DNA of 44,945 nucleotides from DATJIG01 sp050260515 (lineage in GTDB: Bacteria > Pseudomonadota > Alphaproteobacteria > SMXQ01): positions 1-44,945 of the forward strand of contig JBLNCI010000014.1 of NCBI GenBank assembly GCA_050260515.1, in the 5' to 3' direction. The notes under the pieces are model-generated. The model did not search any database. It worked only from the letters and a program-made list of their open reading frames with translations, and was not told the origin of the DNA. Below, piece by piece: positions 24,592 through 33,024 of the stretch; the first letter of the stretch is position 1, and every line of letters begins with the position of its first letter. A program made the position numbers and the translations under genes.

Positions 24592-25503
24592 ATGAAGATT
24601 TTCCTGACCGGCGCGTCCGGCTATGCCGGCTTCTACGCCGCCCTGCGGCTCGTTGGCGCAGGGCACGCGGTGACCGGCGTCGTCCGCCATCCCGAGCAGC
24701 CGCGCCTCCAGGCGCTGCGCGCGCGCGAGGTGAAGCTGATCCATGGCGATGTCGCCGAGCCGGCGACCTACCGCTCCGAGCTGGAGGCGTGCGACGCCAT
24801 CGTCCACACCATGCTGGACAAGAAGCGGCACTTCGACACCGACCGCACGTTCTTCGCCGAGATCGAGGCGCTGTCGCCGCGCGTGAAGCGCCGCCGGCTG
24901 GTCTACACCACCGGCGTCTCGATCATCGGCAAGGTCGACGTGCCGGAGCTCGACGAGACGATCGAGCCCAATCCGGCGCAGCCGATCTCGTTCCGGCGCA
25001 AGCTCGAGCACGAGGCGTTTGCGCTGAAGAACGTCAGCACGGCCGTGCTGCGGCCGGGGTTTATCTTCGGCAACGACGGCTTCAACAGCATCAGCACCGA
25101 CTGGTTCGCGATGGCTGAGCAGGGCGACGCGACGTTCCGCGGCGACCGCGACAAAGGCTGGTCGTGGATCCATGTCGACGACCTCGCCGATGCGTATCGC
25201 CTGGCGGTCGAGGCCGACGAGAGCGCCGTCAACGGCGAGATCTTCCACATCGTCGACGAGCATCGTGTGCGCTGCGTCGACGTCATGAAGACCTGCATGC
25301 GCGTGGCCGGCCACACCGGCGACATCCGGTTCGAGCCGCCCGTCAAGGGCGACAACATCAGCATGTGGTTCGACCAGAACGCCTACAGCTCGTCGCGCAA
25401 GGCGCGCGAGCGGCTCGGCTGGCGGTCGCGCCACGACAGCGTCATCGATTCGGCGGACCGGCTGTACACATCGTGGAAGGCGGCGCAGGCGGCGTTCGCG
25501 TGA
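24592..25503 (+). CDS. Extended-SDR-like NAD(P)-binding protein lacking YxxxK, copy 1
   Basis: 303 residues with GGAAGG ahead of the ATG. The Rossmann motif TGASGYAGFYAALRL is at residues 6-20, followed by GDVAEP and YTTGVSIIGK, all typical of epimerase/dehydratase relatives. Where the catalytic YxxxK should lie (before the conserved E141), the sequence reads S133-F-R-R-K137, so the Tyr is missing although the Lys remains. Later segments RGDRDKGWSWIHVDDLADAY and ARERLGWRSR are normal for the fold. It is a paralogue of the 27859 gene. It may bind NAD(P) without classical oxidoreduction, or use another acid. Confidence 0.83.
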   Translation: MKIFLTGASGYAGFYAALRLVGAGHAVTGVVRHPEQPRLQALRAREVKLIHGDVAEPATYRSELEACDAIVHTMLDKKRHFDTDRTFFAEIEALSPRVKRRRLVYTTGVSIIGKVDVPELDETIEPNPAQPISFRRKLEHEAFALKNVSTAVLRPGFIFGNDGFNSISTDWFAMAEQGDATFRGDRDKGWSWIHVDDLADAYRLAVEADESAVNGEIFHIVDEHRVRCVDVMKTCMRVAGHTGDIRFEPPVKGDNISMWFDQNAYSSSRKARERLGWRSRHDSVIDSADRLYTSWKAAQAAFA

Positions 25504-25516
25504 CCGTGGAGATGGG

Positions 25517-25537
25517 CGCGCGATCATTCGTCGCGCG
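25517..25537 (+). terminator. Stem-loop in the gap before the acyl-CoA dehydrogenase gene
   Basis: CGCGCGA (25517-25523) and TCGCGCG (25531-25537) form a perfect 7-bp stem with a 7-nt loop, 13 bp after the SDR stop. No T-run follows. It may reduce read-through and separate 21400-25503 from the next genes. The 129-bp gap is one of the two longest inside this block and could also hold a promoter. Confidence 0.35.
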
Positions 25538-25632
25538 TCGAGAAAACTGAGTTCTGCGAATCGCCGCTAATCGGCCAACCCGGGGCGTGACAGACTCCGG
25601 GAACAAAAACAAAGGCTGCACAGGGACGTACC

Positions 25633-26790
25633 ATGGATCTCGAGCTGCCCGAGGAACTGCGGCTGCTGCAGTCGACCGTGCGGCGCTTCGTCGACACGGA
25701 GCTGATTCCGCTCGAAGGCAAGAGCCTCGAAGGCTCGGACCTCAAGCCCGAGATTGCCGCCCATCTGGTCGCGCGCTGCAAGGAGCTCGGCCTCTGGCAA
25801 ATCGATGTGCCCGAGGAGTTCGGGGGCCAGGGGCTGGGCCTGCTCGGCCGCTCGCTGGTGTGGGCAGAGCTCGGTCGCACCGTGGCGCTGCCGCCGCGTG
25901 GCGTGCGCATCCTCGGCCCCGAAGTCCGGCCGGTGCTGTTCGCGACCGAGGGCGAGATGCGCGACCGCTATCTGATGCCGGTGATCCGCGGCGAGAAGCA
26001 GTGCTGCTTCGCCCAAACCGAGCCCGACGCGGGCTCCGACCCGGGCTCCATGCGCACGACCGCGGTGCGCGACGGCGACCACTACGTCATCAACGGCACG
26101 AAGCGCTTCATCACCGCCGCCGACAAGGCGGACTTCATGATCCTGATGGCGGCGACCGACCGCAGCAAGGGATCGCGCGGCGGCATCTCCTGCTTCCTCG
26201 TCGACATGAACACGCCGGGCGTCAAGCTGACCACGCAGTACGAAACGCTGACCAACGAGAAGCCGTGGGAGATCGTGCTGGACAACGTCCGCGTCCATGA
26301 GCGCCAACGCGTCGGCGAGGAGGGCAAGGGCTTCGGTCTCGGCCAGAAGTGGCTCGCCGCCGGCCGCCTCAAGCAGGCGGCGCGCGCGGTCGGCGCGACG
26401 CGCCGGGCCCTCGAGCTCGCCGCCAGCTACGCCAAGCAGCGCATCACCTTCGGCAAGCCGCTATCGGAGCGCCAGGCGATCCAGTGGCGGCTCGTGGACT
26501 CCCACGTCGCGCTGCAGGCGGCCGAGCTGCTCGTGTACAAGGCTGCTGCGAAGTTCGATAAAGGCGAGGACGCCCGCAACGAGGCCTATCTCGTAAAGCT
26601 GTTCTGCACCGAGATGTCGTGGCACGCCGCCGACATGTGCCTGCAGGTCCACGGCGGCATCGGTCTGACGAAGGAACTGCCGGTCGAGCGCCTTTGGCGC
26701 GACCAGCGCAGCCACATGATCACCGAGGGAACGCCGGAGATCATGCGCATGGCGCTCGCGCGTCATGTGTTCGATGTCTACGCGAAGTGA
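25633..26790 (+). CDS. Acyl-CoA dehydrogenase
   Basis: 385 residues, the usual length. Family segments in order: the N-terminal helical domain; CCFAQTEPDAGSDPGSMRTT (FAD/substrate loop), VINGTKRFITAADKADFMIL (middle beta domain), ITFGKPLSERQAIQWRLVDS, and CLQVHGGIGLTKELPVERLW in the C-terminal helical domain. The catalytic base is probably E365 in MITEGTPEIMR, the position used by short- and medium-chain enzymes. It oxidises an acyl-CoA to its enoyl-CoA and passes electrons to ETF. Here it could desaturate an aryl-propionyl- or other side-chain CoA ester, producing the substrate type used by the FerB-like hydratase-lyase downstream. Confidence 0.9.
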   Translation: MDLELPEELRLLQSTVRRFVDTELIPLEGKSLEGSDLKPEIAAHLVARCKELGLWQIDVPEEFGGQGLGLLGRSLVWAELGRTVALPPRGVRILGPEVRPVLFATEGEMRDRYLMPVIRGEKQCCFAQTEPDAGSDPGSMRTTAVRDGDHYVINGTKRFITAADKADFMILMAATDRSKGSRGGISCFLVDMNTPGVKLTTQYETLTNEKPWEIVLDNVRVHERQRVGEEGKGFGLGQKWLAAGRLKQAARAVGATRRALELAASYAKQRITFGKPLSERQAIQWRLVDSHVALQAAELLVYKAAAKFDKGEDARNEAYLVKLFCTEMSWHAADMCLQVHGGIGLTKELPVERLWRDQRSHMITEGTPEIMRMALARHVFDVYAK

Positions 26791-26805
26791 CGCAAGGGTA
26801 GGGCG

Positions 26806-27849
26806 ATGAGCGATCTCAAGTTCGGCATCTTCGACCATCTCGATCGCGCCAAGCGTGAGATCGCGGAGCTGTACGAGGAACGGCTGAAGCTGGTGGAGCA
26901 GTACGACCGCTCCGGCTTCTACGCCTACCATCTCGCCGAACACCACTCGACGCCGCTCGGCATGGCGCCGTCGCCGAGCGTCTTCCTGGCCTCTGTCGCA
27001 CAACACACCAGGACACTGCGCTTCGGGCCACTGGTGTATCTCCTGCCGCTCTACCACCCGATCCGGCTGGCCGAGGAGATCTCGATGCTCGACCAGTTGA
27101 GCCGCGGCCGGCTCGACGTCGGCGTGGGGCGCGGCCGCTCGCCGATCGAGCTGATGCTCTACGCCAGCGATTTCGCCAAGGGCCAGGAGATCTTCGACGA
27201 GTGCCTCGCCGTGCTGCAGCAGGCAATGCGCGACGATCACATCAACTTCTCCGGCAAACACTTCAACTTCCGCGATGTGCCGGTCGAGCTCCGGCCGGTG
27301 CAGAAGCCGCATCCGCCGTTCTGGTACGGCGTGGGGTCGCCCGACAGCGCCGACGAGATCGCGGCCAAAGGCTTCAACGCCGTGACGCTGGCGAAACCCG
27401 AGGTCGCGGCGGAAATCGCGCGTCACTATTACGCCGGGCTCGCGCGCGCCGGCCTGTCCGGCCGCCGCATGGGCATCTGCCGGTTCGTCGTGGTCGGCGA
27501 GACCGACGCCGAGGCGAAGGCGCTCGCCAACCGCGCCTATCCGGTGTGGCACGAGAGCTTTTTCGAGCTGTTCAAGCGCTTCAACCAGAAGCCGCAGCAG
27601 GCGTGGCCGAACGATTTCGAGGTCATGCAGTCCTTGGGGCTGGCTGTCGCCGGCGCGCCCGCGACCGTCGCGGCGGTGCTCGGCGACCAACTGCGCCTCA
27701 CCGGCGCCAACTATTTGGTCTCGCAGCTCGTGTTCGGCGACATGACGCCATCGGAGAGCGCTCGCTCGGTCGATCTGTTCGCGTCCAAGGTGATGCCGGC
27801 GCTGCTCAAGGCCGACGAATCGAACCGGCGCGCCGCGCGCACCGCGTAG
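26806..27849 (+). CDS. Luciferase-like (LLM) flavin-dependent monooxygenase
   Basis: 347 residues starting MSDLKFGIFDHLDRAKREIA, 15 bp after the dehydrogenase stop. Class features are AEHHSTPLGMAPSPSVFLAS, TLRFGPLVYLLPLYHPIRLA-EEISMLDQLSRGRLDVGVGRG and HPPFWYGVGSPDSADEIAAKG, the TIM-barrel strands of bacterial luciferase and alkane/sulfonate monooxygenase relatives. These enzymes use reduced FMN (or F420) from a separate reductase; flavin reductases at 8486 and 40031 are candidates. Its substrate is not evident. It could open or hydroxylate an intermediate in the same path as its neighbours. Confidence 0.88.
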   Translation: MSDLKFGIFDHLDRAKREIAELYEERLKLVEQYDRSGFYAYHLAEHHSTPLGMAPSPSVFLASVAQHTRTLRFGPLVYLLPLYHPIRLAEEISMLDQLSRGRLDVGVGRGRSPIELMLYASDFAKGQEIFDECLAVLQQAMRDDHINFSGKHFNFRDVPVELRPVQKPHPPFWYGVGSPDSADEIAAKGFNAVTLAKPEVAAEIARHYYAGLARAGLSGRRMGICRFVVVGETDAEAKALANRAYPVWHESFFELFKRFNQKPQQAWPNDFEVMQSLGLAVAGAPATVAAVLGDQLRLTGANYLVSQLVFGDMTPSESARSVDLFASKVMPALLKADESNRRAARTA

Positions 27850-27858
27850 GGAGGAAGC

Positions 27859-28785
27859 ATGCGGATTTTCGTCACGGGAGCATCCGGCTACGCCGGCTAT
27901 TACACGGCGATCCGCCTGGCCGAGGCCGGCCACACGGTCACTGGGCTCGTGCGCCATCCCGACCAGCCGCGTCTCGACATCCTGCGCACGCACGAGGTCA
28001 GGCTTCTGCAGGGCGACGTCGCCGAGCCCGCGTCGTATCGCGCCGAGCTCGAGACGAGCGACGTCGTCATCCACACCATGCTCGACAAGAAGCGCCCGTT
28101 CGACACCGACCGCGCGCTGTTCGGAGCGCTCGCGGCGCTCCCGGCGAAGCCACGGCGCTTCATCTACACCACCGGCTGCTCGATCTTCGGCAAGCTGCCG
28201 GTCGAGGTGATGGACGAGACGGTCGAGCCCAATCCCGAACATCCGCTCGCGTTCCGCCGTGGCATGGAGCGCGAGGCGTTGGCGGTGAAGGGCGTCAGCG
28301 CCGTTGTCGTCCGGCCGGGCTTCATGTTCGGCTACGACGGCTACAACAGCGTCAGCACCGACTGGTTCGAGATGGCCGAATCCGGCGACCCGGTGTTCCG
28401 CGGCGATCGCGAGCGCGGCTGGTCGTGGATCCACATCGCCGATCTCGCCGAGGCCTATCGGCTGATCGCCGAGGCCGACGATGCGAAGGTCGGCGGCGAA
28501 ATCTTCCATCTGGCCGACGACCTGCGCCCGCGCTCCCTCGACGTCATGCGCGCCTGCGTCGCCGCGACCGGCGTCACGCGCGAGATCCGCTTCGAGGAGT
28601 CCAAGAAGGGCGACAACATCAGCACCTGGTTCAACCAGAACGAGTTCATCACCTCGAAGAAGGCGCGCGAACGCCTCGGCTGGACCGCGCGTCATCCCGG
28701 CGTCATCGACAGCGCCCCAACCATCTACCGCTCGTGGAAGGCGGCGAACCCTGAGCTCGCCCAACCCAATCTGGCCAACGCCTGA
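27859..28785 (+). CDS. Extended-SDR-like NAD(P)-binding protein lacking YxxxK, copy 2
   Basis: 308 residues with GGGAGGAAG before the ATG. It is a paralogue of the 24592 product along its whole length (FVTGASGYAGYYTAIRLAEA, HTMLDKKRPFDTDRALF, DNISTWFNQNEF). The Rossmann motif is intact. The YxxxK position, aligned through the conserved E139, reads A131-F-R-R-G135, so both catalytic residues are gone, a further step than in copy 1. Such proteins may work as epimerase-fold hydratases, isomerases or NAD(P) sensors. Tightly spaced between the monooxygenase and a small cupin. Confidence 0.83.
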   Translation: MRIFVTGASGYAGYYTAIRLAEAGHTVTGLVRHPDQPRLDILRTHEVRLLQGDVAEPASYRAELETSDVVIHTMLDKKRPFDTDRALFGALAALPAKPRRFIYTTGCSIFGKLPVEVMDETVEPNPEHPLAFRRGMEREALAVKGVSAVVVRPGFMFGYDGYNSVSTDWFEMAESGDPVFRGDRERGWSWIHIADLAEAYRLIAEADDAKVGGEIFHLADDLRPRSLDVMRACVAATGVTREIRFEESKKGDNISTWFNQNEFITSKKARERLGWTARHPGVIDSAPTIYRSWKAANPELAQPNLANA

Positions 28786-28800
28786 CCCAAGGAGAGGCCC

Positions 28801-29193
28801 ATGTCCGAGAACACCAGTGAAGATGTGAAGGTCATCGCCCAGCGCTACCAGAACCGGCCGAAGACCGATCCCAACGCGCGCTGCTTCGTCATCGCCGACC
28901 ACATCATCGCCAATCCCGAGAAGCTGCAGTCGGGCCGCATGTACGTCGGCGATGCGTTCCGCGCCGTCGTCCTGACCCTCGTGCCGGGGCAGGCGCAGAA
29001 GACCCACATCCATCCGTCGACCGACCACGCCTGGTTCATCGTCTCGGGAACCGGCGAGGTGACGATGGAGGACGGCAAGAAGGAGATCGTCAAGGCCGGG
29101 CACTTCCTCGTCCACCCGCGCAACACCGTCCACGGCCTGCTCAACGTCGGCCAGGAGAATCTGGTGTACGTCGCGCTGTCGACGGGGGAATGA
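28801..29193 (+). CDS. Small single-domain cupin
   Basis: 130 residues with AAGGAG ahead of the ATG. Motif 1 reads KTHIHPSTDHAWFIVSGTGE: two His as HxH, but the usual Glu position is a His (D-H-A-W). Motif 2 is HFLVHPRNTVHGLLNVG, with the expected His. A metal site of four His is therefore possible, as in some cupin dioxygenases and isomerases. Its stop overlaps the start of the hydratase-aldolase gene (ATGA), so the two are translationally coupled. An auxiliary isomerase or decarboxylase role on a ring-cleavage product is possible; the reaction is unknown. Confidence 0.85.
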   Translation: MSENTSEDVKVIAQRYQNRPKTDPNARCFVIADHIIANPEKLQSGRMYVGDAFRAVVLTLVPGQAQKTHIHPSTDHAWFIVSGTGEVTMEDGKKEIVKAGHFLVHPRNTVHGLLNVGQENLVYVALSTGE

Positions 29194-30173
29194 CGATGCT
29201 GTCAGCGACGGACATCCGCGGCGTCTATGCCATCATCCCAACCCCGGCCAAGGACGGGGCCGACCGCTGGGACGCTGTCGATACGGTCGATCTCGCCGAG
29301 ACCGAGCGCGTCATCAACGCGCTGGTGCGCGATGGCGCCAACGGCCTGATCGTCCTCGGCACCACCGGCGAGTGCGCGACGCTCACCAACGACGAGTATG
29401 ACGGCTTCGTCGACTGCGTCCTCAGCACCATGAAGAAGCGCATCCCGACGTTCGTCGGCACCACGGCGCTCGGCACCCACGAGGTGATCCGCCGCTGCCG
29501 GTTCGCCAGCGAACGCGGCGCTGACGGCGTGCTGCTCGGCCTGCCGATGTGGCAGCCGCTGACCGTCGACATGGCGGTCGAATACTACCGGAGCGTATCC
29601 GAGGCGTTCCCCAAGCTCGCGATCATGGTCTATGGCAATGGCCGGGCGTTCCGGTTCTCGTTCCCGCCCGAATTCTGGACCCGCGTGGTCGAGGCGGCGC
29701 CGACGCTGATGTCCGCCAAGTACTCGCGCCCGCAGGCGCTGCTCGCCGCGCTCGAAGCTTCGAAGGGCCGCGTGCATTTCCTGCCGCACGACGGCGGGCT
29801 CGCAAAATTCGCGGAGCTGTCGCCGTCGACCACGACGGCGTGCTGGTCGACCGCCACTTCGATGGGCCCCGAGCCGGTGCTGGCGCAGATGCGCGCGCAC
29901 CTCGCAAATAACGTCGAGGAGTCGAAGAAGATCGCGGCCGATTTGTCATGGGTACGCGAACCGATCAAGGACATCGTCACCGACGCCGAGCTGTTCGCCA
30001 CCTACAACATCCAGCTCGAGAAGATTCGCATTCAAGCCGCGGGGTACTGCAAGGCTGGCCCCATCCGGCCGCCGTACAATTTCATGCCGCAACCGTACGT
30101 CGACAAAGTGCATGAGCATGCGCGCCGCTGGCGCCAGCTCTGCGACAAGTACGCGAAGGCGACGGCGCCGTGA
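29190..30173 (+). CDS. Hydroxybenzylidenepyruvate hydratase-aldolase-like (NahE/PhdJ type, DapA superfamily)
   Basis: 327 residues. The class I aldolase barrel has its Schiff-base Lys at K177 in LMSAKYSRP, the Tyr in IMVYGNGRAFRF, and TTGECATLTNDE at the front. Several stretches follow the naphthalene-pathway enzymes NahE/PhdJ and not ordinary dihydrodipicolinate synthase: YAIIPTPA at the N-terminus, GTTALGTHEVIRRCR, GLPMW, HFLPHDGG, YNIQLEKIRIQAAGYCKAGP and IRPPYNFMPQPY. Those enzymes split an o-hydroxybenzylidenepyruvate into an aromatic aldehyde and pyruvate. The extradiol-type dioxygenase next door, with overlapping stop/start, is the natural upstream partner. Subfamily call from recalled sequences. 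Confidence 0.85.
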   Translation: MTMLSATDIRGVYAIIPTPAKDGADRWDAVDTVDLAETERVINALVRDGANGLIVLGTTGECATLTNDEYDGFVDCVLSTMKKRIPTFVGTTALGTHEVIRRCRFASERGADGVLLGLPMWQPLTVDMAVEYYRSVSEAFPKLAIMVYGNGRAFRFSFPPEFWTRVVEAAPTLMSAKYSRPQALLAALEASKGRVHFLPHDGGLAKFAELSPSTTTACWSTATSMGPEPVLAQMRAHLANNVEESKKIAADLSWVREPIKDIVTDAELFATYNIQLEKIRIQAAGYCKAGPIRPPYNFMPQPYVDKVHEHARRWRQLCDKYAKATAP

Positions 30174-31060
30174 CCGAGCCGAGCGTCAACGCGCTCGTCG
30201 CGCTCGAACTCGGCGTGCCGGATGTGGCCGCGACGGCCGCGTTCTACGAGTCCGTGTGGGGTCTGACGCCGGTCTTCCGTGGCGATTCCGTGTATCTGCG
30301 GGCAACCGGGCCCGACCACTACGTGCTGGCGCTGCACCGCGGCGCCGTGCCGTCGCTCCGTAGTGTGCGGCTGGCCGCGCCCGACCGCGCGACCGTCGAC
30401 GCGCTCACAGCGCGCGTCACCAAGGCTGGGGGCGTCGTGTTTCGTGAGGCCCGTGTTTTGGACACGCCCGGCGGCGGCTATGGCTTTGGGTTCCGCGATC
30501 CCGAAGGGCGAGTCTTCGAGGTTGTCTGCGATGTGCGCACACACGCCGCCGAGGCCGCCAACGATCGGCCCTCTCGTCTCAGCCACGTCGTCCTCAACTC
30601 GCTCGATCTCGACCGCGCGGCGGATTTCATGCGCGACGCACTCGGGTTCCGGCTGCGCGACCGCACGGCGAAGGCAAACTTCATGGGCTGCAACGCCGAC
30701 CACCACTGCCTGGCGTTCACCAACCGGCGCAATTCGCTGCTGAGCCACGTCGCCTACGAGTTGCCGAGCCTCGATGCCGAGTTCCGCGGCGTCGGAAGGC
30801 TGAAGAAAGCGGGGCTGAAGATCGAATGGGGCGTCGGCCGTCACGGCACCGGCGACAACGTGTTCGCCTACTACGTCGACCCGAACGGCTTCGCGATCGA
30901 GTACACGACCGAAATGCAGCAGATCGACGATCGCACGTACGTGGCCGGCACGCCTGAGACGAACGCCCGCGCCGCCCACGCCGACGTGTGGGGCTATTCC
31001 GACCCGCCGACCGAGCGCTTCCTCAAGGCGCTCATGGGGCCGGGCGCGCAGGCGAGCTGA
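30170..31060 (+). CDS. Extradiol-type ring-cleavage dioxygenase (two-domain VOC fold)
   Basis: 296 residues from GTG 30170 (GTGA overlap with the aldolase stop). Two vicinal-oxygen-chelate domains are visible, each about 130 residues. The C-terminal one has the 2-His-1-carboxylate iron set: H139 (LSHVVLNS), H193 (LSHVAYEL) and E244 (FAIEYTTE). H225 in GRHGTGDN is placed like the catalytic His of BphC-type enzymes. Spacing matches BphC/NahC-class extradiol dioxygenases of about 300 residues. Predicted to cleave a catechol-type ring beside the two hydroxyls, giving a product that the coupled hydratase-aldolase could process. Confidence 0.86.
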   Translation: MTEPSVNALVALELGVPDVAATAAFYESVWGLTPVFRGDSVYLRATGPDHYVLALHRGAVPSLRSVRLAAPDRATVDALTARVTKAGGVVFREARVLDTPGGGYGFGFRDPEGRVFEVVCDVRTHAAEAANDRPSRLSHVVLNSLDLDRAADFMRDALGFRLRDRTAKANFMGCNADHHCLAFTNRRNSLLSHVAYELPSLDAEFRGVGRLKKAGLKIEWGVGRHGTGDNVFAYYVDPNGFAIEYTTEMQQIDDRTYVAGTPETNARAAHADVWGYSDPPTERFLKALMGPGAQAS

Positions 31061-31093
31061 GAAACGAAAACGATGAATGACGGGGAGACGACG

Positions 31094-32149
31094 ATGAGAA
31101 AGCAGACTTTGCGAAGCTGGTGTTTCGCCCTGCTGGCATCGATGTGCGTCGGCGGCGCGGCTGCCGCTCAGGACTTTGCCGGCAAGACCGTGACGGCGTC
31201 GGTCGGATTCGAGGCCGGCAACCGCGTCGATCTGTTCGCGCGGATGGTCGGGCAGACGATGATGCGCTATCTGCCCGGCCAGCCGACGCTGGTGGTGCTA
31301 AACAGGCCCGGTGCCGGCGGCGTCGTCGCGCTCAACGACTGGAACGCCAAGGCTGAGCCCAACGGCCTCAACATCACCGTCGGCGGGCAGACCCAGGTCG
31401 ATGCCGACGCACTCGCCCGCATGCAGGCGCGCTACCAGCCGGCGAAGTTCAGGTACGTCGGCGGGCTGATGGCGCCGAGCCAGGGTCTCATCATGAACAA
31501 GGCGGCGCTGCCGCGACTGCGCGACAAGTCGGCCGCGCCGGTGACCATGGGGATCGTCGGCTCGACCTTGCGCACCGGCTACTACCAGGTGCTGTGGGGT
31601 GCCGCGTTCCTCGACTGGAACGTGCGCTGGGTGCGCGGCTACAAGTCGACCGCCGAGGTCCGCAACGCGCTCGAGCGCGGCGAAGTCGACATGTCGGCGT
31701 TCGGCTCGACGACCGACCTCGACTACCTGCTGCACACGGGCAAGTTCACCGTCGCCAGCCAGTCCGGCACGATCGTTGACGGCAAGATCGTCGGCCGCGC
31801 GAGCTTCGGCGACACTCCGATCATCTCCGATCTCGCCAAGGGCAAGATCAAGGATCCGCTCGCTCAGAAGGCATTCGCCTACGGTGAGCAGGTGATCCAG
31901 GTGGGCATGTTCATCGCCCTGCCGGCGGGCACGCCGGATAACATCGTCGCGGCGTACGTCCAGGCGTTCGAGAAGGCGGTGCACGATCCCGAGTTCACCG
32001 AGGCGTGGGCCAAGATCGATCCCGACTCGCCGGTCGCCAGCAAGGCGGACCTCGAGCGGCTCATCGCCGACCTCGGTACCACGCCTCCGGAGGCGCTCAA
32101 GTTCATCCGCGACGAGCTCCGGCGCCAGGGCGTCGACGTCAGCGAATAA
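31094..32149 (+). CDS. TctC/Bug-family periplasmic binding protein
   Basis: 351 residues from ATG 31094, preferred over the in-frame ATG at 31073 because GGGGAG lies about 7 nt upstream and the signal peptide then starts normally (MRKQTLRSWCFALLASMCVG, cleavage near AAA-QD). Core motifs are DFAGKTVTASVGFEAGNRVD and VVLNRPGAGGVVALNDWNAK. The usual PGG of strand 1 is AGNR, a change in the carboxylate-binding loop also partly seen in its paralogue at 23514 (AGGG). No TctA/TctB partners. It lies between the dioxygenase and the FerB-like gene. Confidence 0.87.
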   Translation: MRKQTLRSWCFALLASMCVGGAAAAQDFAGKTVTASVGFEAGNRVDLFARMVGQTMMRYLPGQPTLVVLNRPGAGGVVALNDWNAKAEPNGLNITVGGQTQVDADALARMQARYQPAKFRYVGGLMAPSQGLIMNKAALPRLRDKSAAPVTMGIVGSTLRTGYYQVLWGAAFLDWNVRWVRGYKSTAEVRNALERGEVDMSAFGSTTDLDYLLHTGKFTVASQSGTIVDGKIVGRASFGDTPIISDLAKGKIKDPLAQKAFAYGEQVIQVGMFIALPAGTPDNIVAAYVQAFEKAVHDPEFTEAWAKIDPDSPVASKADLERLIADLGTTPPEALKFIRDELRRQGVDVSE

Positions 32150-32177
32150 GCGACCACCAGATCATTTGGAGAAAGTC

Positions 32178-33020
32178 ATGGCCGACCGCGAGTACCAGAA
32201 CGTGAAGATCGAGCGCGAAGGCGCGATCACCTTCGTGATGCTGAACCGCCCGGAGAAGCGCAACGCGATGAGCCCGGCGCTCCATTACGAGATGGAGGAC
32301 GCGCTCACCTGGCTCGCGGAGGACGAGGAGACCAAGGTCCTCATCCTCGGCGGCGAGGGCGAGTCGTGGTGCGCCGGTCAGGACTTGAAGCTCTATTTCC
32401 GCGAGACGGCCAACAATCCGGCCGAGCGCCGCCGCTCCAATGCGTCGAGCCATCACTGGCGCTGGGAGATCCTCACCCGGTTCCCGAAGCCGACGATCGC
32501 CATGGTCAACGGCTTCTGCTTTGGCGCGGCGTTCACGCAGCTCGCGGCCGTCGACTTCGCGATCGCCGCCGAGGACGCCGTGTTCGGCCTCTCGGAGGTT
32601 AACTGGGGCATCATTCCGGGCGGCATCGTCAGCTGGAACCTGACCGACATGATGCTGCCGCGACACGCCATGTACTACGCCGCGACCGGCGAATCCTTCG
32701 ACGGCAAGCGCGCCGTCGAGCTCGGCCTCGTCAACTTCGCTTACCCGAAGGAGCGCCTGCGCGAGGAGACCGTGAAGCTCGCCAACAAGCTGCTCAAGCT
32801 TAATCCGTCGGTGCTTCGCTTCACCAAGGAGGCAGTCCGCACCGTCCGCGGCATGTCGGCCGACCAGGCGCGCGACTACCTCGGCTCGAAGCAGGATTCG
32901 CTACACCGCAAGGACAAGGAGATCGCCGACAAGGTCGGCATGAAGCAGTTCCTCGACGACAAGAGCTATCGCCCGGGACTCGGGCCGTTCAAGTCGAAGG
33001 CAAGCACAACCCAGGAGTGA
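32178..33020 (+). CDS. Crotonase-fold enzyme, feruloyl-CoA hydratase-lyase (FerB/HCHL)-like
   Basis: 280 residues from ATG 32178 behind GGAGA; an in-frame TTG 12 bp earlier is less likely. It follows hydroxycinnamoyl-CoA hydratase-lyase closely: MLNRPEKRNAMSPAL, CAGQDLKLYFRE, KPTIAMVNGFCFG, FGLSEVNWGIIPGG and GMKQFLDDKSYRPGL. The catalytic Glu (E143 of HCHL) is E140. Three other positions differ from the recalled HCHL sequence: G120 is A117, S123 is T120, and the phenol-binding Y239 is G236. It should hydrate and cleave an aryl-acryloyl-CoA to an aldehyde and acetyl-CoA, but perhaps not a p-hydroxylated one. It precedes a FerA-like ligase by 4 bp. Confidence 0.85.
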   Translation: MADREYQNVKIEREGAITFVMLNRPEKRNAMSPALHYEMEDALTWLAEDEETKVLILGGEGESWCAGQDLKLYFRETANNPAERRRSNASSHHWRWEILTRFPKPTIAMVNGFCFGAAFTQLAAVDFAIAAEDAVFGLSEVNWGIIPGGIVSWNLTDMMLPRHAMYYAATGESFDGKRAVELGLVNFAYPKERLREETVKLANKLLKLNPSVLRFTKEAVRTVRGMSADQARDYLGSKQDSLHRKDKEIADKVGMKQFLDDKSYRPGLGPFKSKASTTQE

Positions 33021-33024
33021 TGAT

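Noticed and set aside
26461..29133. An 890-codon minus-strand open frame
   Set aside because: It is antisense to the acyl-CoA dehydrogenase, monooxygenase, SDR and cupin genes, all with intact family motifs. No domain is recognisable in it.
29190..30173. Dihydrodipicolinate synthase for lysine synthesis
   Set aside because: The C-terminal motifs and context follow NahE/PhdJ-type hydratase-aldolases, and the gene is coupled to a ring-cleaving dioxygenase.
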